A stretch of 64,000 bases of DNA from Salvelinus alpinus (lineage: Eukaryota; Chordata; Actinopteri; Salmoniformes; Salmonidae): assembly GCF_045679555.1 (NCBI RefSeq), contig NC_092087.1:87828390-87892389 (forward strand), read 5' to 3'. The notes under the pieces are model-generated. The model made no database searches. It saw only the letters and a program-made list of their open reading frames with translations, and was not told the DNA's origin. Each line of letters begins with the position of its first letter. The stretch's first letter is position 1. Positions 31,625 to 42,699 of this stretch are shown here, in pieces. Position numbers and translations under genes: made by a program.

Positions 31625-33217
31625 TCATTGACATTGGGTTCCTTTGACGAGGAAGAATGTTCCGGTAGCGACTCCCAGCAGCCCCAGAGTCAGACCCAGT
31701 CCACAGAAAACAGCAGGACCAACACTGGGACGGGGGGGCACCTCGAACTCTGTGGGAAGATATTTCTCTCTTTAAACATGTTTTACTACAAAGATTTCAG
31801 TCAAATGTAAATGTAACACTATGTTACATAAATATTTAATCACCCCATGTCCTGGTTAGAGGTTCATCTAGGGCCGTGTGATCCACAATACAGGTGTAGA
31901 TGTCTCCCTCTTGTGGTTCAAAGGTCAGAGTGGAGAAATGGTAGAAAGTGTAATCACTGTTGGTTGCATATTGACCCGCTTTAACCCCCTTGGGGACGTT
32001 CTCATCATTCTTGGTCCATTTGACTTGGACAGGCGGAGGAAAGAAATGATTGACGAAGCAGACGAGAGAGTTGTTTATTCCCAGGTTCACTTCTTCCTTG
32101 GCATACAATTTGATCTCAGGAGGAACTGTGGTTGAAAAATACAATACTATTAAGGGTTCTAACTAACTAGCTATCTCCAAAAGTGGTCATTAGCTATGAC
32201 TGCATGTTGGCTTGGCAGTCCTTTCAGACCAGCAGCTAGCCGCAAGATTCATTTGACCAGGTTCTCTTTTAGTGATTGTATTGACCATCCACCACAACAT
32301 ACCTGAGGGTCTTACTAGCAAGAGGTGGATGGCATTTAGTTTCAAGTAGTCAAATCTGACAAGTCTTTTCCATACATTTTCATCATTAAAATATTTTTGT
32401 TGTAAAAATGTGTCAGAATACATTTCGAAATGATTTTGAAATACTCCCAAAGTCCCAAATGTTTAAACTCTGCCCACCTCGTACCAGGCAAGCTAAAGCC
32501 ATTTCAACTAGAATTTGCCAGGTCTAGAAAAAAATATAAACAAAAATACTGTACCTTTAGCTTCTGGGGTTTCAAGGCTGAGTACTTTAATGGAATTGTT
32601 AAGACCTGCTCTTTGCCTCTCTGCAACTCTGACGCAAATAGGACAATCTATATAATTTGCCCATTCTGGGCGCGTTACCACGTCTTCTTTGTTGTTTAAA
32701 TATACATGGAGATATTCATTACCGTCTACTACAACGGTCATGTTAAATTCCTCCGTTTCAGAACGTGCGTTTATGACGTTGAATACATGTTGCGCTGTGG
32801 AGGAAGAGGGTAGAAGTCATCAACATGAATTCTGTTACAACCAACCATACTATCATTGTAATGCAACAAATAAAGAACATTTTATATTTTTGCTTGGAAG
32901 TTGTTTTTCTTATAATAAATCTTAAAACAACAAAAATAGTTTTATCAAAACATGTTCTACACACAAGTATTTCAATTACACACCGTAATGGTGAAGTTTT
33001 TATGACATGTATTGTGTTGCACTACATTATAAATAGCTGAGGAACGTGCAACTCTGCAAGATAACAGTTGAACATTCCTCAGTTACTGTACATTGTAAGG
33101 AACCATGTGTAATCTCAGGTTAGTGCCTCGTGGTTTGCCTGTCAATCTGTTCTTACCTTGTCCTTGTGTAGAACTCACACTGAAAAGCAGAATCATAAAC
33201 ACAAGAGCCATCATCAT
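31625..33217 (-). CDS. MHC class II alpha chain, intact four-exon gene, probably non-classical
   Basis: Exons: leader 33157-33217 (61 nt, signal peptide MMMALVFMILLFSVSSTQG), alpha-1 32555-32794 (240 nt), alpha-2 Ig domain 31844-32125 (282 nt), transmembrane/cytoplasmic 31625-31749 (125 nt, ending GTFFLVKGTQCQ then TGA). All boundaries have GT/AG sites and phase 1, and the spliced frame is open for 235 residues, the normal class II alpha length. The alpha-2 Ig cysteines (SLVCFVNHF, YTCIVDH) are present, as is a G-rich transmembrane helix (VFCGLGLTLGLLGVATG). The protein would pair with a class II beta chain in the endosomal pathway and show peptides to CD4 T cells. Alpha-1 has NMT and NNS glycosylation sites and an unusual CPIC pair, and its helix is hard to align to the usual Asn-rich peptide-binding segment, suggesting a non-classical lineage. 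An X/Y-box promoter lies upstream. The start could be any of three adjacent ATGs. Confidence 0.92.
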
Positions 33218-33320
33218 ACCATCAATTCACGATGACTGCTGTGTTTGAGTGTTCAATCTAAAAGGGAAATACAACTAAATCATAACTTCCTCCTCACTCC
33301 TCTAGCTTCTCTCATATGTT

Positions 33321-33353
33321 GCACCAATTAAAAATCTGTATGCTGTTTCTAGG
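33321..33353 (-). promoter_or_regulatory. X-box and Y-box of the class II alpha promoter
   Basis: On the minus strand cctagaaacagcataca (33353-33337) resembles the MHC X box (consensus cctagcaacaga, bound by RFX), and attggtgc (33328-33321) is an inverted CCAAT Y box (NF-Y). The spacing between them is close to the usual two helical turns, and the Y box lies 104 bases before the ATG. I see no clear S/W box upstream. Function is inferred from the known class II S-X-Y module. Confidence 0.7.
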
Positions 33354-33483
33354 CAGACAAGTTTGTGTCAAAATTGTTTTCCACCCAGGTTTTGACTGTG
33401 GTCAAAAACCTATTTGGAATTAGAGTCAACATATTCAACATACAGTCATTATTATTTGCCCCAAAAATATATACTGTGAATAC

Positions 33484-33850
33484 AATGAGTGTACAAAACA
33501 TTAAGAACACCTGCTCTTTCCATGAAATAGACTGATCAGGTGAATCCAGGTGAAAGATATGATCCCTTATTGATGTCCCCAATTGATGTTAAATCCACTT
33601 CAATCAGTGTAGATGAAGGGGAGGAGACAGGTTAAAGAAGGATTTCTAAGTTTTGAGACAGTTGAGACATGGATTGTGTATGTGTGCCATTCAGAAGGTG
33701 AATGGGCAAGACAAAATAGTTAAGTGCCTTTGAACAGGGTATGGTAGTAGGTGCCAGGCGCACCAGTTTGAGTGTGTCAAGAACTGCAACGCTGCTGGAT
33801 TTTTCACGCTCAACAGTTTCCTGTGTGTATCAAGAATGTGGGGCGGAGGG
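33484..33850 (+). mobile_element. Left part of a third Tc1-like family
   Basis: 'gagtgtacaaaacattaaga', 'cctgctctttccatgaaat' and 'ggtagtaggtgccaggcgca' followed by 'agaactgcaacgctgctgga' form the terminus and the beginning of a Tc1 transposase in a decayed state; the copy ends near 33850. The peptide pieces include VGARRTSLSVSRTATLL-like sequence. Confidence 0.75.
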
Positions 33851-33913
33851 GGTCATACCATGGATCATTTAGCTATTTGATTTAGAATTTTAGGACCCCT
33901 TTAGGTATAAAAG

Positions 33914-34127
33914 AAATGCATTCACTACCGGTCAAAAGTCTTAGAACTCATTCAAGGGTTTGTCTTTATTTTTACTATTTTCTACATTGTAGAATAATAA
34001 TGACGACATCAAAACTATGAAATAACACATATGGAATCATGTAGTAACCAAAAAAGTGTTAAACATATCAACATATATTTTATATTTGAGATTCTTCAAA
34101 TAGCCGCCCTTTGCCTTGATGACAGCT
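33914..34127 (+). mobile_element. Left end fragment of Tc1 B
   Basis: 'ctaccggtcaaaagtcttag' and 'ttctacattgtagaataata' to 'gccgccctttgccttgatga' are the first 200 bases of Tc1 B. Truncated at 'gacagcttt'. Confidence 0.8.
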
Positions 34128-34132
34128 TTAAA

Positions 34133-34290
34133 CCTGGCCTCTTCTATTTTTGCAGTAATGCTGCAATTAGTTGGTTGTAATTTTGGGAAGAGCAGACATT
34201 TCCATATATTTTTGATAGCTGCATGTATGACAACTCCACCAGTCCTATTTATGATAGAATTTACAAAGAATATACATTTATTTTAATTTT
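34133..34290 (-). mobile_element. L1-type LINE fragment (first piece)
   Basis: 'gcagtaatgctgcaattagt' to 'actccaccagtcctatttat' matches 3955-4060 of the L1 copy at 2770-5277, same strand. A second piece of the same family lies at 34526-34620. Confidence 0.8.
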
Positions 34291-34299
34291 TTTGTTGCT

Positions 34300-34525
34300 G
34301 AAATTAGTATATTTGAGGGGGGGGGGGTTTCTCCTTTTTCTCCCCAATTTCATGGTATCCAATTAGTAGTTAGTCTTGTCTCATCGCTGCAACTCCCGTA
34401 CGAAAGTCGAGAGGCAGGCGTCCTCCGAAACACAACCCAACCAAGCCTCACTGCTTCTTGACACAATCCCCACTTAACCCGGAAGCCAGCCGCACCAATG
34501 CAGGAAACACCGTACACCTGGCGAT
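34300..34525 (-). mobile_element. tRNA-like SINE fragment
   Basis: 'ctcctttttctccccaattt', 'atcgctgcaactcccgtacg' and 'ggaagccagccgcaccaatg' are words of an abundant salmonid SINE in antisense. It lies between the two L1 pieces. An 11-base G run starts at 34317. Confidence 0.7.
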
Positions 34526-34620
34526 CGAAAGTGGACAACCTTGTTTTACTCCTCTTGACAGTTTAAAACTTACTGAGAAGTAGACATTATTTAAAAAAAT
34601 TATTTGATGGTCCTGTCAAC
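34526..34620 (-). mobile_element. L1-type LINE fragment (second piece)
   Basis: 'gtggacaaccttgttttact' matches 5051-5070 of the L1 copy, antisense to GVKQGCPL in the reverse transcriptase. Confidence 0.75.
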
Positions 34621-34639
34621 ACTTTTTTAAACGTTGGTT

Positions 34640-34712
34640 GAATACAATTACAGTGAAATGGTTGAATTACAGTGAAATGCTTACTTACAGGCTCTAACCA
34701 ATAGTGCCAAAA
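34640..34712 (-). mobile_element. LINE tail fragment
   Basis: 'cagtgaaatgcttacttaca' plus 'ggctctaaccaatagtg' is the reverse complement of the L2-type tail at 5600-5635. Confidence 0.75.
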
Positions 34713-34714
34713 AA

Positions 34715-34832
<118 letters not shown>

Positions 34833-35615
34833 AAACAGAAATATAATTTACATAAGTATTCAGACCCTTTACTCAGTACTTTGTTGAAGCACCTTTGGCA
34901 GTGATTACAGCCTCTTTGGTATGATGCTACAAGCTTTTCACACCTGTATTTGGGGAGTTTCTCCCATTCTTCTCTGCAGATCCTCACAAGCTCTGTCAGG
35001 TTGGATGGGGAACGTCGACTGCATAGCTATTTTCATCAAGGATCTCTGCACTTTTCTTCGTTCATCTTTCCCTTGATCCTGACTAGTCTCCCAGTCCCTG
35101 CCGCTGAAAAACATCCCCACAGCATGGTGTTGCCACAACCATGCTTCACCGTAGGGATGGTGCCAGGTTTCCTCCAGGCGTGATGCTTGGCATTCAGGCC
35201 AAAGAGTTCAATCTTGGTTTCATCAGACCAGAGAATCTTGTTTCTCATGGTCTGAGAGTCCTTTAGGTGCCTTTTGGCAAACTCCAAGCAGGCTGTCATG
35301 TGCCTTTTAATGAGGAGTGGCTTCCGTCTGTCCACTCTGCCATAAAGGCCTGATTGGTGGAGTGCTGCAGAGATGGGAAAACCTTCCAGAAGGATAACTC
35401 TGGAGCTCTGTCAGATGTTAAGGAGAGATGCTGCAGAAATTTTTTGGAACCCTTCCCCAGATCTGTGCCTCGCCACAATCCTGTCTCGGAGCTCTACGGA
35501 CAATTCCTTCGACCTCATGGCTTTGTTTTTGCTCTGACATTTTTTTGCATTGTCAACTTTGTGACCTTATATAGACAGGTGTGTGCCTTTCCAAATCAAT
35601 TGAATTTACCACAGG

Positions 35616-35969
35616 TGTCAGGGTTGTGTGCGGCGAAGTAGCAGAGTCAAATGCAGGACACAGGTGTTGAGCGAAACACAAAACGTTTACTCAAAAATCT
35701 CAGCAAAATTCCACAACGGGAATAATTACAAAAACATATATGAAATAACAACAACCACTAACGTAACAAACAATCACGGACAAAACAGAAATGAAAGCCA
35801 GAGGGTTAAATAGGGAACATAATAGGGGAATTGAAACCAGGTGTGTATAATACAGACAAAACAAAACGAAACAGAAAAATGGATCGGTGGTGACTAGAAA
35901 GCCGGTGACGTCGACTGCCGAACACCACCCGAACAAGGAGAAGGGCCGACTTCGGCGGAAGTCGTGACA
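35616..35969 (-). repeat. 3' LTR of the retrotransposon
   Basis: 354 bp. Plus-strand edges tgtcagggttgtgtgcgg and cggaagtcgtgaca. A purine-rich tract (aagggggggtac in element sense) lies just inside it, as expected for plus-strand priming. Confidence 0.93.
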
Positions 35970-38890
35970 GTACCCCCCCCTTGACGCGCGGCTCCAGCAG
36001 CGCGACGACACCGGCCTCGAGGACGACCCGGAGGGCGAGGTGCAGGGCGATCTGGGTGGAGACGGTGAAACTCTTGTAACATAGACGGATCTAAAATGTC
36101 CTCCACCGGTACCCAGCATCTCTCCTCCGGACCGTACCCCTCCCACTCCACGAGGTACTGAAGGCCCCTCGCCCGACGCCTAGAATCCATGATGGCTCTT
36201 ACGCTATACGCCGGGACCCCCGCGATGTCAAGAGGGGGCGGAGGAACCTCCCGCACCTCAGACTGCTGGAGCGGACCAGCCACCACCGGCCTGAGGAGAG
36301 ACACATGGAACGAGGGGTTAATACGGTAATCAGGGGGGAGTTGTAACCTATAACAAACCTCGTTCAATCTCCTCAGGACTTTAAATGGCCCCAGAAACCG
36401 CGGACCCAGTTTCCGGCAGGGCAGGTGAAGGGGTAGGTTTCGGGTCGAGAGCCAGACCCGATCCCCCGGTGCATACACCGGGGCCTCACTGCGGTGGCGG
36501 TCGGCACTCGCCTTTTGTCTCCTGATGGCCCGTTGTAGCCGTACGTGGGCAGCGTTCCAAGTCTCTTCTGAGTGCCGAAACCATTCATCCACCGCAGGAG
36601 CCTCAATCTGGCTCTGATGCCATGGTGCCAGGACCGGCTGATAACCCAGCACACACTGAAAAGGTGATAGGTTGGTAGAGGAGTGGCGGAGGGAGTTTTG
36701 GGCCATCTCGGCCCAGGGGATGTAAGCTGCCCACTCCCCCGGCCGGTCCTGGCAATAGGACCTCAGAAACCTACCCACATCCTGGTTTACTCTTTCCACC
36801 TGCCCGTTGCTCTCGGGGTGGAAACCTGAGGTAAGGCTGACCGAGATCCCCAGGCGTTCCATAAACGCCCTCCAGACTCTAGACGTAAATTGGGGACCCC
36901 GATCAGAAACTATATCCTCAGGCACCCCGTAGTGCCGGAATACATGGGTGAACAGAGCCTCAGCAGTTTGTAGAGCCGTAGGGAGACCGGGCAAAGGAAG
37001 GAGACGGCAGGACTTAGAAAACCGATCCACAACGACCAGGATCGTGGTGTTACCCCGCGACGGGGGAAGATCCGTCACGAAATCCACTGATAGGTGTGAC
37101 CATGGTCGCTGTGGAACGGGAAGGGGTTGTAATTTCCCTCTGGGCAGATGTCTAGGTGCCTTGCACTGTGCACATACCGAACAGGAGGAAACATAAACCC
37201 GCACGTCCTTAGCTAAAGTGGGCCACCAGTACCTCCCAGAAAGGCAGCGCACCGTCCGACCGATACCAGAATGACCAGAGGAGGGTGACGTATGAGCCCA
37301 ACAGATCAAACGATCGCGGACATCAAACGGAACGTACAGACGCCCCGCTGGACAGTCATGTGGAATGGACTCTGTACGTGACGCCCGTTCGATGTCCGCG
37401 TCCACCTCCCACACCACCGGTGCCACCAGGCGAGAGGCTGTAATTATGGGAGTGGGATCTGTGGACCTCTCCTCTGTATCATACAGCCGGGACAGTGCAT
37501 CTGCATTAACATTCTGGGAACCTGGTTTGTAGGTAAGGGTGAAATCAAAACGGGTGAAAAACATGGCCCACCTTGCCTGGCGAGGGTTCATTCTCCTCGC
37601 TGCCCGGATGTACTCCAGATTGCGGTGGTCAGTCCAAATGAGAAAAGGGTGTCTAGCCCCCTCAAGCCAGTGTCTCCACGCTTTCAGAGCCATGACAACA
37701 GCCAGCAACTTCCGGTCCCCCACATCATAGTTTCGCTCCGCCGGGCTGAGCTTCTTCGAAAAGAATGCACAGGGGCGGAGCTTTGGTGGCGTACCCGAAC
37801 GCTGAGACAGCACAGCCCCTATCCCCGCCTCGGACGCGTCCACCTCAACTATGAATGCTAAGGAAGGATCAGGATGAGCCAGAACTGGAGCCGAGGTAAA
37901 CAGAGCCTTCAGGTGACCAAAAGCCCTGTCCGCCCCAGCTGTCCACTGCAGTCGCACTGGTCCTCCCTTCAGCAGTGAGGTAATGGGAGCCGCTACCTGA
38001 CCAAAACCCCGGATAAATCTCCGGTAGTAGTTGGCAAACCCTAAAAACCGCTGCACCTCCTTTACCGTGGTTGGAGTCGGCCAATTACACACGGCTGAAA
38101 TGCGGTCATTCTCCATCTCTACCCCTGACGCTGAAAAGCGGTACCCTAGGAAGGAGATGGATCGTTGGAAGAACAGACATTTCTCAGCCTTGACGTACAG
38201 GTCATGCTCCAACAGTCGACCAAGCACCCTACGCACCAGGGACACATGCTCGGCGCGTGTAGCGGAGTATATTAGAATGTCATCTATATACACCCCTACA
38301 CCCTGCCCGTGCAGGTCCCTGACGATCTCATCCACAAATGATTGGAAGACTGATGGAGCATTCATTAACCCGTACGGCATGACGAGGTACTCATAATGCC
38401 CAGAAGTGGTGCTAAATGCTGTCTTCCACTCATCTCCCCCCTTAATACGCACCAGGTTGTAAGCGCTCCTGAGGTCCAATTTTGTGAAGAAGCTCGCCCC
38501 GTGTAATGACTCGGTCATACTGGCTATGAGTGGTAGCGGGTAACTGTATTTTACCGTGATCTTATTTAATCCTCGATAATCAATACACGGGCGCAAACCT
38601 CCATCCTTGTTCTTCACAAAAAAGAAACTCGAGGAGACAGGTGAGATGGAAGGCCGAATGTATCCCTGTCCCAGAGATTCGGTGACATATGTCTCCATAG
38701 CCACCGTCTCCTCCTGTGACAGAGGATACACGTGACTCCTGGGAAGTGTAGCGTCTACCAAGAGATCTATCGCACAATCCCCCGGTCGATGGGGTGGTAA
38801 TTGAGTCGCCTTCTTTTTACAGAAGGCGAGTGCCAAATCGGCATATTCGGGAGGAATGTGCATGTTGGAAACCTGGTTTGGACTTTCCAC
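35970..38890 (-). mobile_element. pol region of the retrotransposon
   Basis: A long open region with reverse transcriptase (YIDDILIY near 38275), RNase H, integrase with a zinc-binding head and catalytic core ([28 protein letters not shown]), and a C-terminal chromodomain ([17 protein letters not shown] near 36150). The chromodomain places it in the chromovirus branch of Ty3/Gypsy. Confidence 0.93.
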
Positions 38891-38959
38891 CGTAGTGGCA
38901 CCTAAGGAAACACCTACACATCTACCTGAACACTGACAGGACCATCCCTTGAGAGTCCT

Positions 38960-40265
38960 CTGTTGCTACGAAATAATCGGATCATGAGAGGCCAACCAGG
39001 GAAGACCCAACACAACAGGAAACGCAGGAGAGTCGATAAAAAAGAGACTAATTCTCTCCTCGTGATCCCCCTGCGTTCTCATAGCGATGGGCGCTGTGAC
39101 CTCCCCAATCAGCCCCGACCCCAAAGGACGACTATCTAAGGCATGTACAGGGAAGGGAACATCAACAGGAATAATAGGGATCCCTAATCTATGTGCTAAA
39201 GAGCGATCAATAAAGTTCCCAGCTGCGCCTGAATCTACTAGCGCCTTATGCTGGGGATGCGAGGAAAACTCAGGAAATTCTATATGTAACCACATGTGCG
39301 CAACAGAAGACTCTGGGTGAGTTATGTGCCTACTCACCGGAGATGACCCATCAGTGCTCCGCCTGCTACCTCGACTTCCAGGAGAAACACCCCAGCACCG
39401 GACAGCAGTGTGTCCTCTGCGTCCACAGTTGGTGCATGGAGTGGTCCTCCCTCCGGTCTCCCTACTAGCAGCCCCTCCTAACTCCATCGGTGTAGGATCC
39501 AAGGGGCTGGGTAATGGAACGGGCGGACCCCGATCTAGACGTCCGCGGGAGGCCAACAGGTTATCCAGCCGGATAGATAAATCCAACAGCTGGTCCAGGT
39601 TAAGAGTGGTGTCCCTGCAGGCTAACTCCCTACGAACGTCCTCTCGTAGACTACACCTGTAGTGATCGATCAGGGCCCGCTCATTCCATCCCGCACCAGC
39701 GGCCAGAGTACGGAAGTCCAGGGCGAAATCTTGAGCGCTCCTCATCCCCTGTCTGAGATGGAACAAACGCTCTCCCCTCAGGTGGATGATCAAAGACCGC
39801 CCGGAAGCGGCGAGAGAAGTCATCATAGTCATCCAGGGTTTGGCCCTCTCTTCCCCAGATGGCGTTGGCCCACTCCAGGGCCTTACCAGTCAGACAGGAG
39901 ATGAGGGCGCCCACTCTCTCTCGTCCTGAAGGGGTCGGATGAACAGTTGCCAGGTATAACTCCAACTGTAGGAGGAACCCCTGACACCCGGCGGCTGTAC
40001 CGTCATACGCTCCTGGGAGCGAGAGCCGAATCCCACTGGGTCCTGACGATGGAGGGATGACCGGTGGAGTAGGGAGAGGCGCGGGCGGGGCTGATGGGGT
40101 ATGATTTACCGGGAGACCTCCTCTCTCCCATCGGTCCATTGTCTGCAGCACGCGATCCATGGCGGTCCCTAAACTGTGTAACATGGTCGCGTGCTGTTGA
40201 ACTTGCTCCTCGACTGGGAGAGAGGGGCTGGCTGCGCCTGCTGACTCCATTTGAAGTTTGGTCCG
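38960..40265 (-). mobile_element. gag and protease region of the retrotransposon
   Basis: Gag-like sequence, a CCHC zinc knuckle (CTNCGRRGHTAVRC near 39410) and a retropepsin-like active site (VDSGAAGNF near 39230). Confidence 0.9.
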
Positions 40266-40271
40266 TGATTC

Positions 40272-40610
40272 TGTCAGAGTTGTGTGCGGCGAAGTAGCAG
40301 AGTCAAATGCAGGACACAGGTGTTGAGCGAAACACAAAACGTTTACTCAAAAATCTCAGCAAAATTCCACAACGGGAATAATTACAAAAACATATATGAA
40401 ATAACAACAACCACTAACGTAACAAACAATCACGGACAAAACAGAAATGAAAGCCAGAGGGTTAAATAGGGAACATAATAGGGGAATTGAAACCAGGTGT
40501 GTATAATACAGACAAAACAAAACGAAACAGAAAAATGAATCGGTGGTGACGTCGACCGCCGAACACCACCCGAACAAGGAGAAGGGCCGACTTCGGCGGA
40601 AGTCGTGACA
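40272..40610 (-). repeat. 5' LTR of the retrotransposon
   Basis: 339 bp, close to identical with the 3' LTR apart from a 15-base length difference and about three substitutions. Confidence 0.93.
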
Positions 40611-40817
40611 ACAGGTGGACTCGAAGTTGTAAAAACATCTCAAAGACGATCAATGGAAACAGGATGCAACGGAGCTCAATTTAAAGTCTCATAGCAAAGG
40701 GTCTGAATACTTATGTAAATAAGATATTTCAGTTTTTTTGTTTTGTTTATATATTTGCAAAAATGTCAATGATTTTTTTTGCTTTGTCATTATGGGGTAT
40801 TGTGTGTAGATTGATGA

Positions 40818-40844
40818 GGGGGGGGGGGGGGGGGGGGGGGGGGG
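40818..40844. repeat. Run of 27 G
   Basis: A pure guanine homopolymer in the left part of the Tc1 A copy, where the same element at 30535 has mixed sequence after 'ttgatga'. It could form a G-quadruplex. Confidence 0.97.
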
Positions 40845-41113
40845 ACTATTCAATCAATTTTAGAAAACCCTGTAACATAATAAATGTGTCTAGGTGTCTG
40901 AATAGTTTCTGAATGGACTGTATCTGCTCTTAGAAAAATAGTGCATTCTCCACTGCTATTTTTGTTGCCAGTTAATCATTGATTTAATTGACTTATTTCA
41001 GCAATTTGATTTTTTACATTTTTATAGTAGTCTAATGTTGGTGGGGCATATTATTCTGTTTTAATGTTACCCCTGAATCACTTTGATAAATATAATAGTT
41101 ATTCTTGAATATA

Positions 41114-42676
41114 CACTGCTCAAAAAAATAAAGGGAACACTTAAACAACACAATGTAACTCCAAGTCAATCACACTTCTGTGAAATCAAACTGTCCACTT
41201 AGGAAGCAACACTGATTGACAATAAATTTCACATGCTGTTGTGCAAATGGAATAGACAACAGGTTGAAATTATAGGCAATTAGCAAGACACCCCCAATAA
41301 AGGAGTGGTTCTGCAGGTGGTGACCACAGACCACTTCTCAGTTCCTATGCTTCCTGGCTGATGTTTTGGTCACTTTTGAATGCTGGCGGTGCTTTCACTC
41401 TAGTGGTAGCATGAGACGGAGTCTACAACCCACACAAGTGGCTCAGGTAGTGCAGCTCATCCAGGATGGCACATCAATGCGAGCTGTGGCAAGAAGGTTT
41501 GCTGTGTCTGTCAGCGTAGTGTCCAGAGCATGGAGGCGCTACCAGGAGACAGGCCAGTAGACGTGGAGGAGGCCGTAGGAGGGCAACAACCCAGCAGCAG
41601 GACCACTACCTCCGCCTTTGTGCAAGGAGGAGCACTGCCAGAGCCCTGCAAAATGACCTCCAGCAGGCCACAAATGTGCATGTGTCTGCTCAAACAGTCA
41701 GAAACAGACTCCATGAGGGTGGTATGAGGGCCCAAAGTCCACAGGTGGGGGTTGTGCTTACAGCCCAACACCGTGCAGGACGTTTGGCATTTGCCAGAGA
41801 ACACCAAGATTGGCAAATTCACCACTGGCGCCCTGTGCTCTTCACAGATGAAAGCAGGTTCACACTGAGCACATGACAGACGTGACAGAGTCTGGAGATG
41901 CCGTGGAGAACGTTCTGCTGCCTGCAACATCCTCCAGCATGACCGGTTTGGTGGTGGGTCAGTCATGGTGTGGGGTGGCATTTCTTTGGGGGGCCACACA
42001 GCCCTCCATGTGCTCGCCAGAGGTAGCCTGACTGCCATTAGGTACCGAGATGAGATCCTCAGACCCCTTGTGAGACCATATGCTGGTGCGGTTGGCCCTG
42101 GGTTCCTCCTAATGCAAGACAATGCTAGACCTCATGTGGCTGGAGTGTGTCAGCAGTTCCTGCAAGAGGAAGGCATTGATGCTATGGACTGGCCCGCCCG
42201 TTCCCCAGACCTGAATCCAATTGAGCACATCTGGGACATCATGTCTCGTTCCATCCACCAACGCCACGTTGCACCACAGACTGTCCAGGAGTTGGCAGAT
42301 GCTTTAGTCCAGGTCTGGGAGGAGATCCCTCAGGAGACCATCCGCCACCTCATCAGGAGCATGCCCAGGCGTTGTAGGGAGGTCATACAGGCACGTGGAG
42401 GCCACACACACTACTGAGCCTCATTTTGACTTGTTTTAAGGACATTACATCAAAGTTGGATCAGCCTGTAGTGTGGTTTTCCACTTTAATTTTGAGTGTG
42501 ACTGCAAATCCAGACCTCCATGGGTTGATAAATTTGATTTCCATTGATAATTTTTGTGTGATTTTGTTGTCAGCACATTCAACTATATAAAGAAAAAAGT
42601 ATTTAATAAGAATATTTCATTCATTCAGATCTAGGATGTGTTATTTTAGTGTTCCCTTTATTTTTTTGAGCAGCTG
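41114..42676 (+). mobile_element. Tc1-like transposon C, full length, lightly damaged
   Basis: TA at 41112 and 42677 flanks the termini cactgctcaaaaaaataaag and ...tttatttttttgagcagctg. The transposase starts at 41411 ([23 protein letters not shown]), but TAG at 41558 and a frame change near 41573 interrupt it. [20 protein letters not shown] and [12 protein letters not shown] follow, with a stop at 41875 and a frame change before MVWGGISLGGH. The last 150 codons (41965-42417) are open and hold QDNARPH and PNPIEHIWD, so all three catalytic acidic residues (D, D, E) survive. It is the best-kept Tc1 here. Confidence 0.93.
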
Positions 42677-42699
42677 TAGGAATACAGGTCAAATCAGTC

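Larger units (their letters stand above)
35616..40610 (-). mobile_element. Ty3/Gypsy-type chromodomain LTR retrotransposon, nearly whole
   Basis: A 4995-bp element on the minus strand with LTRs at both ends and a perfect 5-bp duplication acagg (35611-35615 and 40611-40615), inserted in a Tc1. Parts in element order: 5' LTR, gag with zinc knuckle, aspartic protease, reverse transcriptase, RNase H, integrase, chromodomain, 3' LTR. The two LTRs differ by only about three substitutions and one short indel over some 340 bases, so the insertion looks young. It looks close to whole with about two breaks in the coding region. A solo LTR of the same family is at 15222-15565. Confidence 0.95.
34835..40920 (-). 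mobile_element. Tc1-like transposon A, split by an LTR retrotransposon
   Basis: The Tc1 occupies 34835-35615 and 40611-40920. The right terminus ('gaatggactg', then TA at 40921) is present; the left end is truncated at the GT tract. Minus-strand transposase pieces: MAWHHAVG-like region, SDETKIELFGLNAKHHAW with GTIPTVKHGCG (35310-35150), GCFSAAGTGRLVRIKGKM, and EEWEKLPKYRCEKL (34965). The HTH start lies around 35500. Frame changes and an internal deletion (near 35040-35030) break it. Confidence 0.88.

Noticed and set aside
36948-40297. Plus-strand frames across the LTR retrotransposon
   Set aside because: Antisense shadows of the minus-strand coding region.
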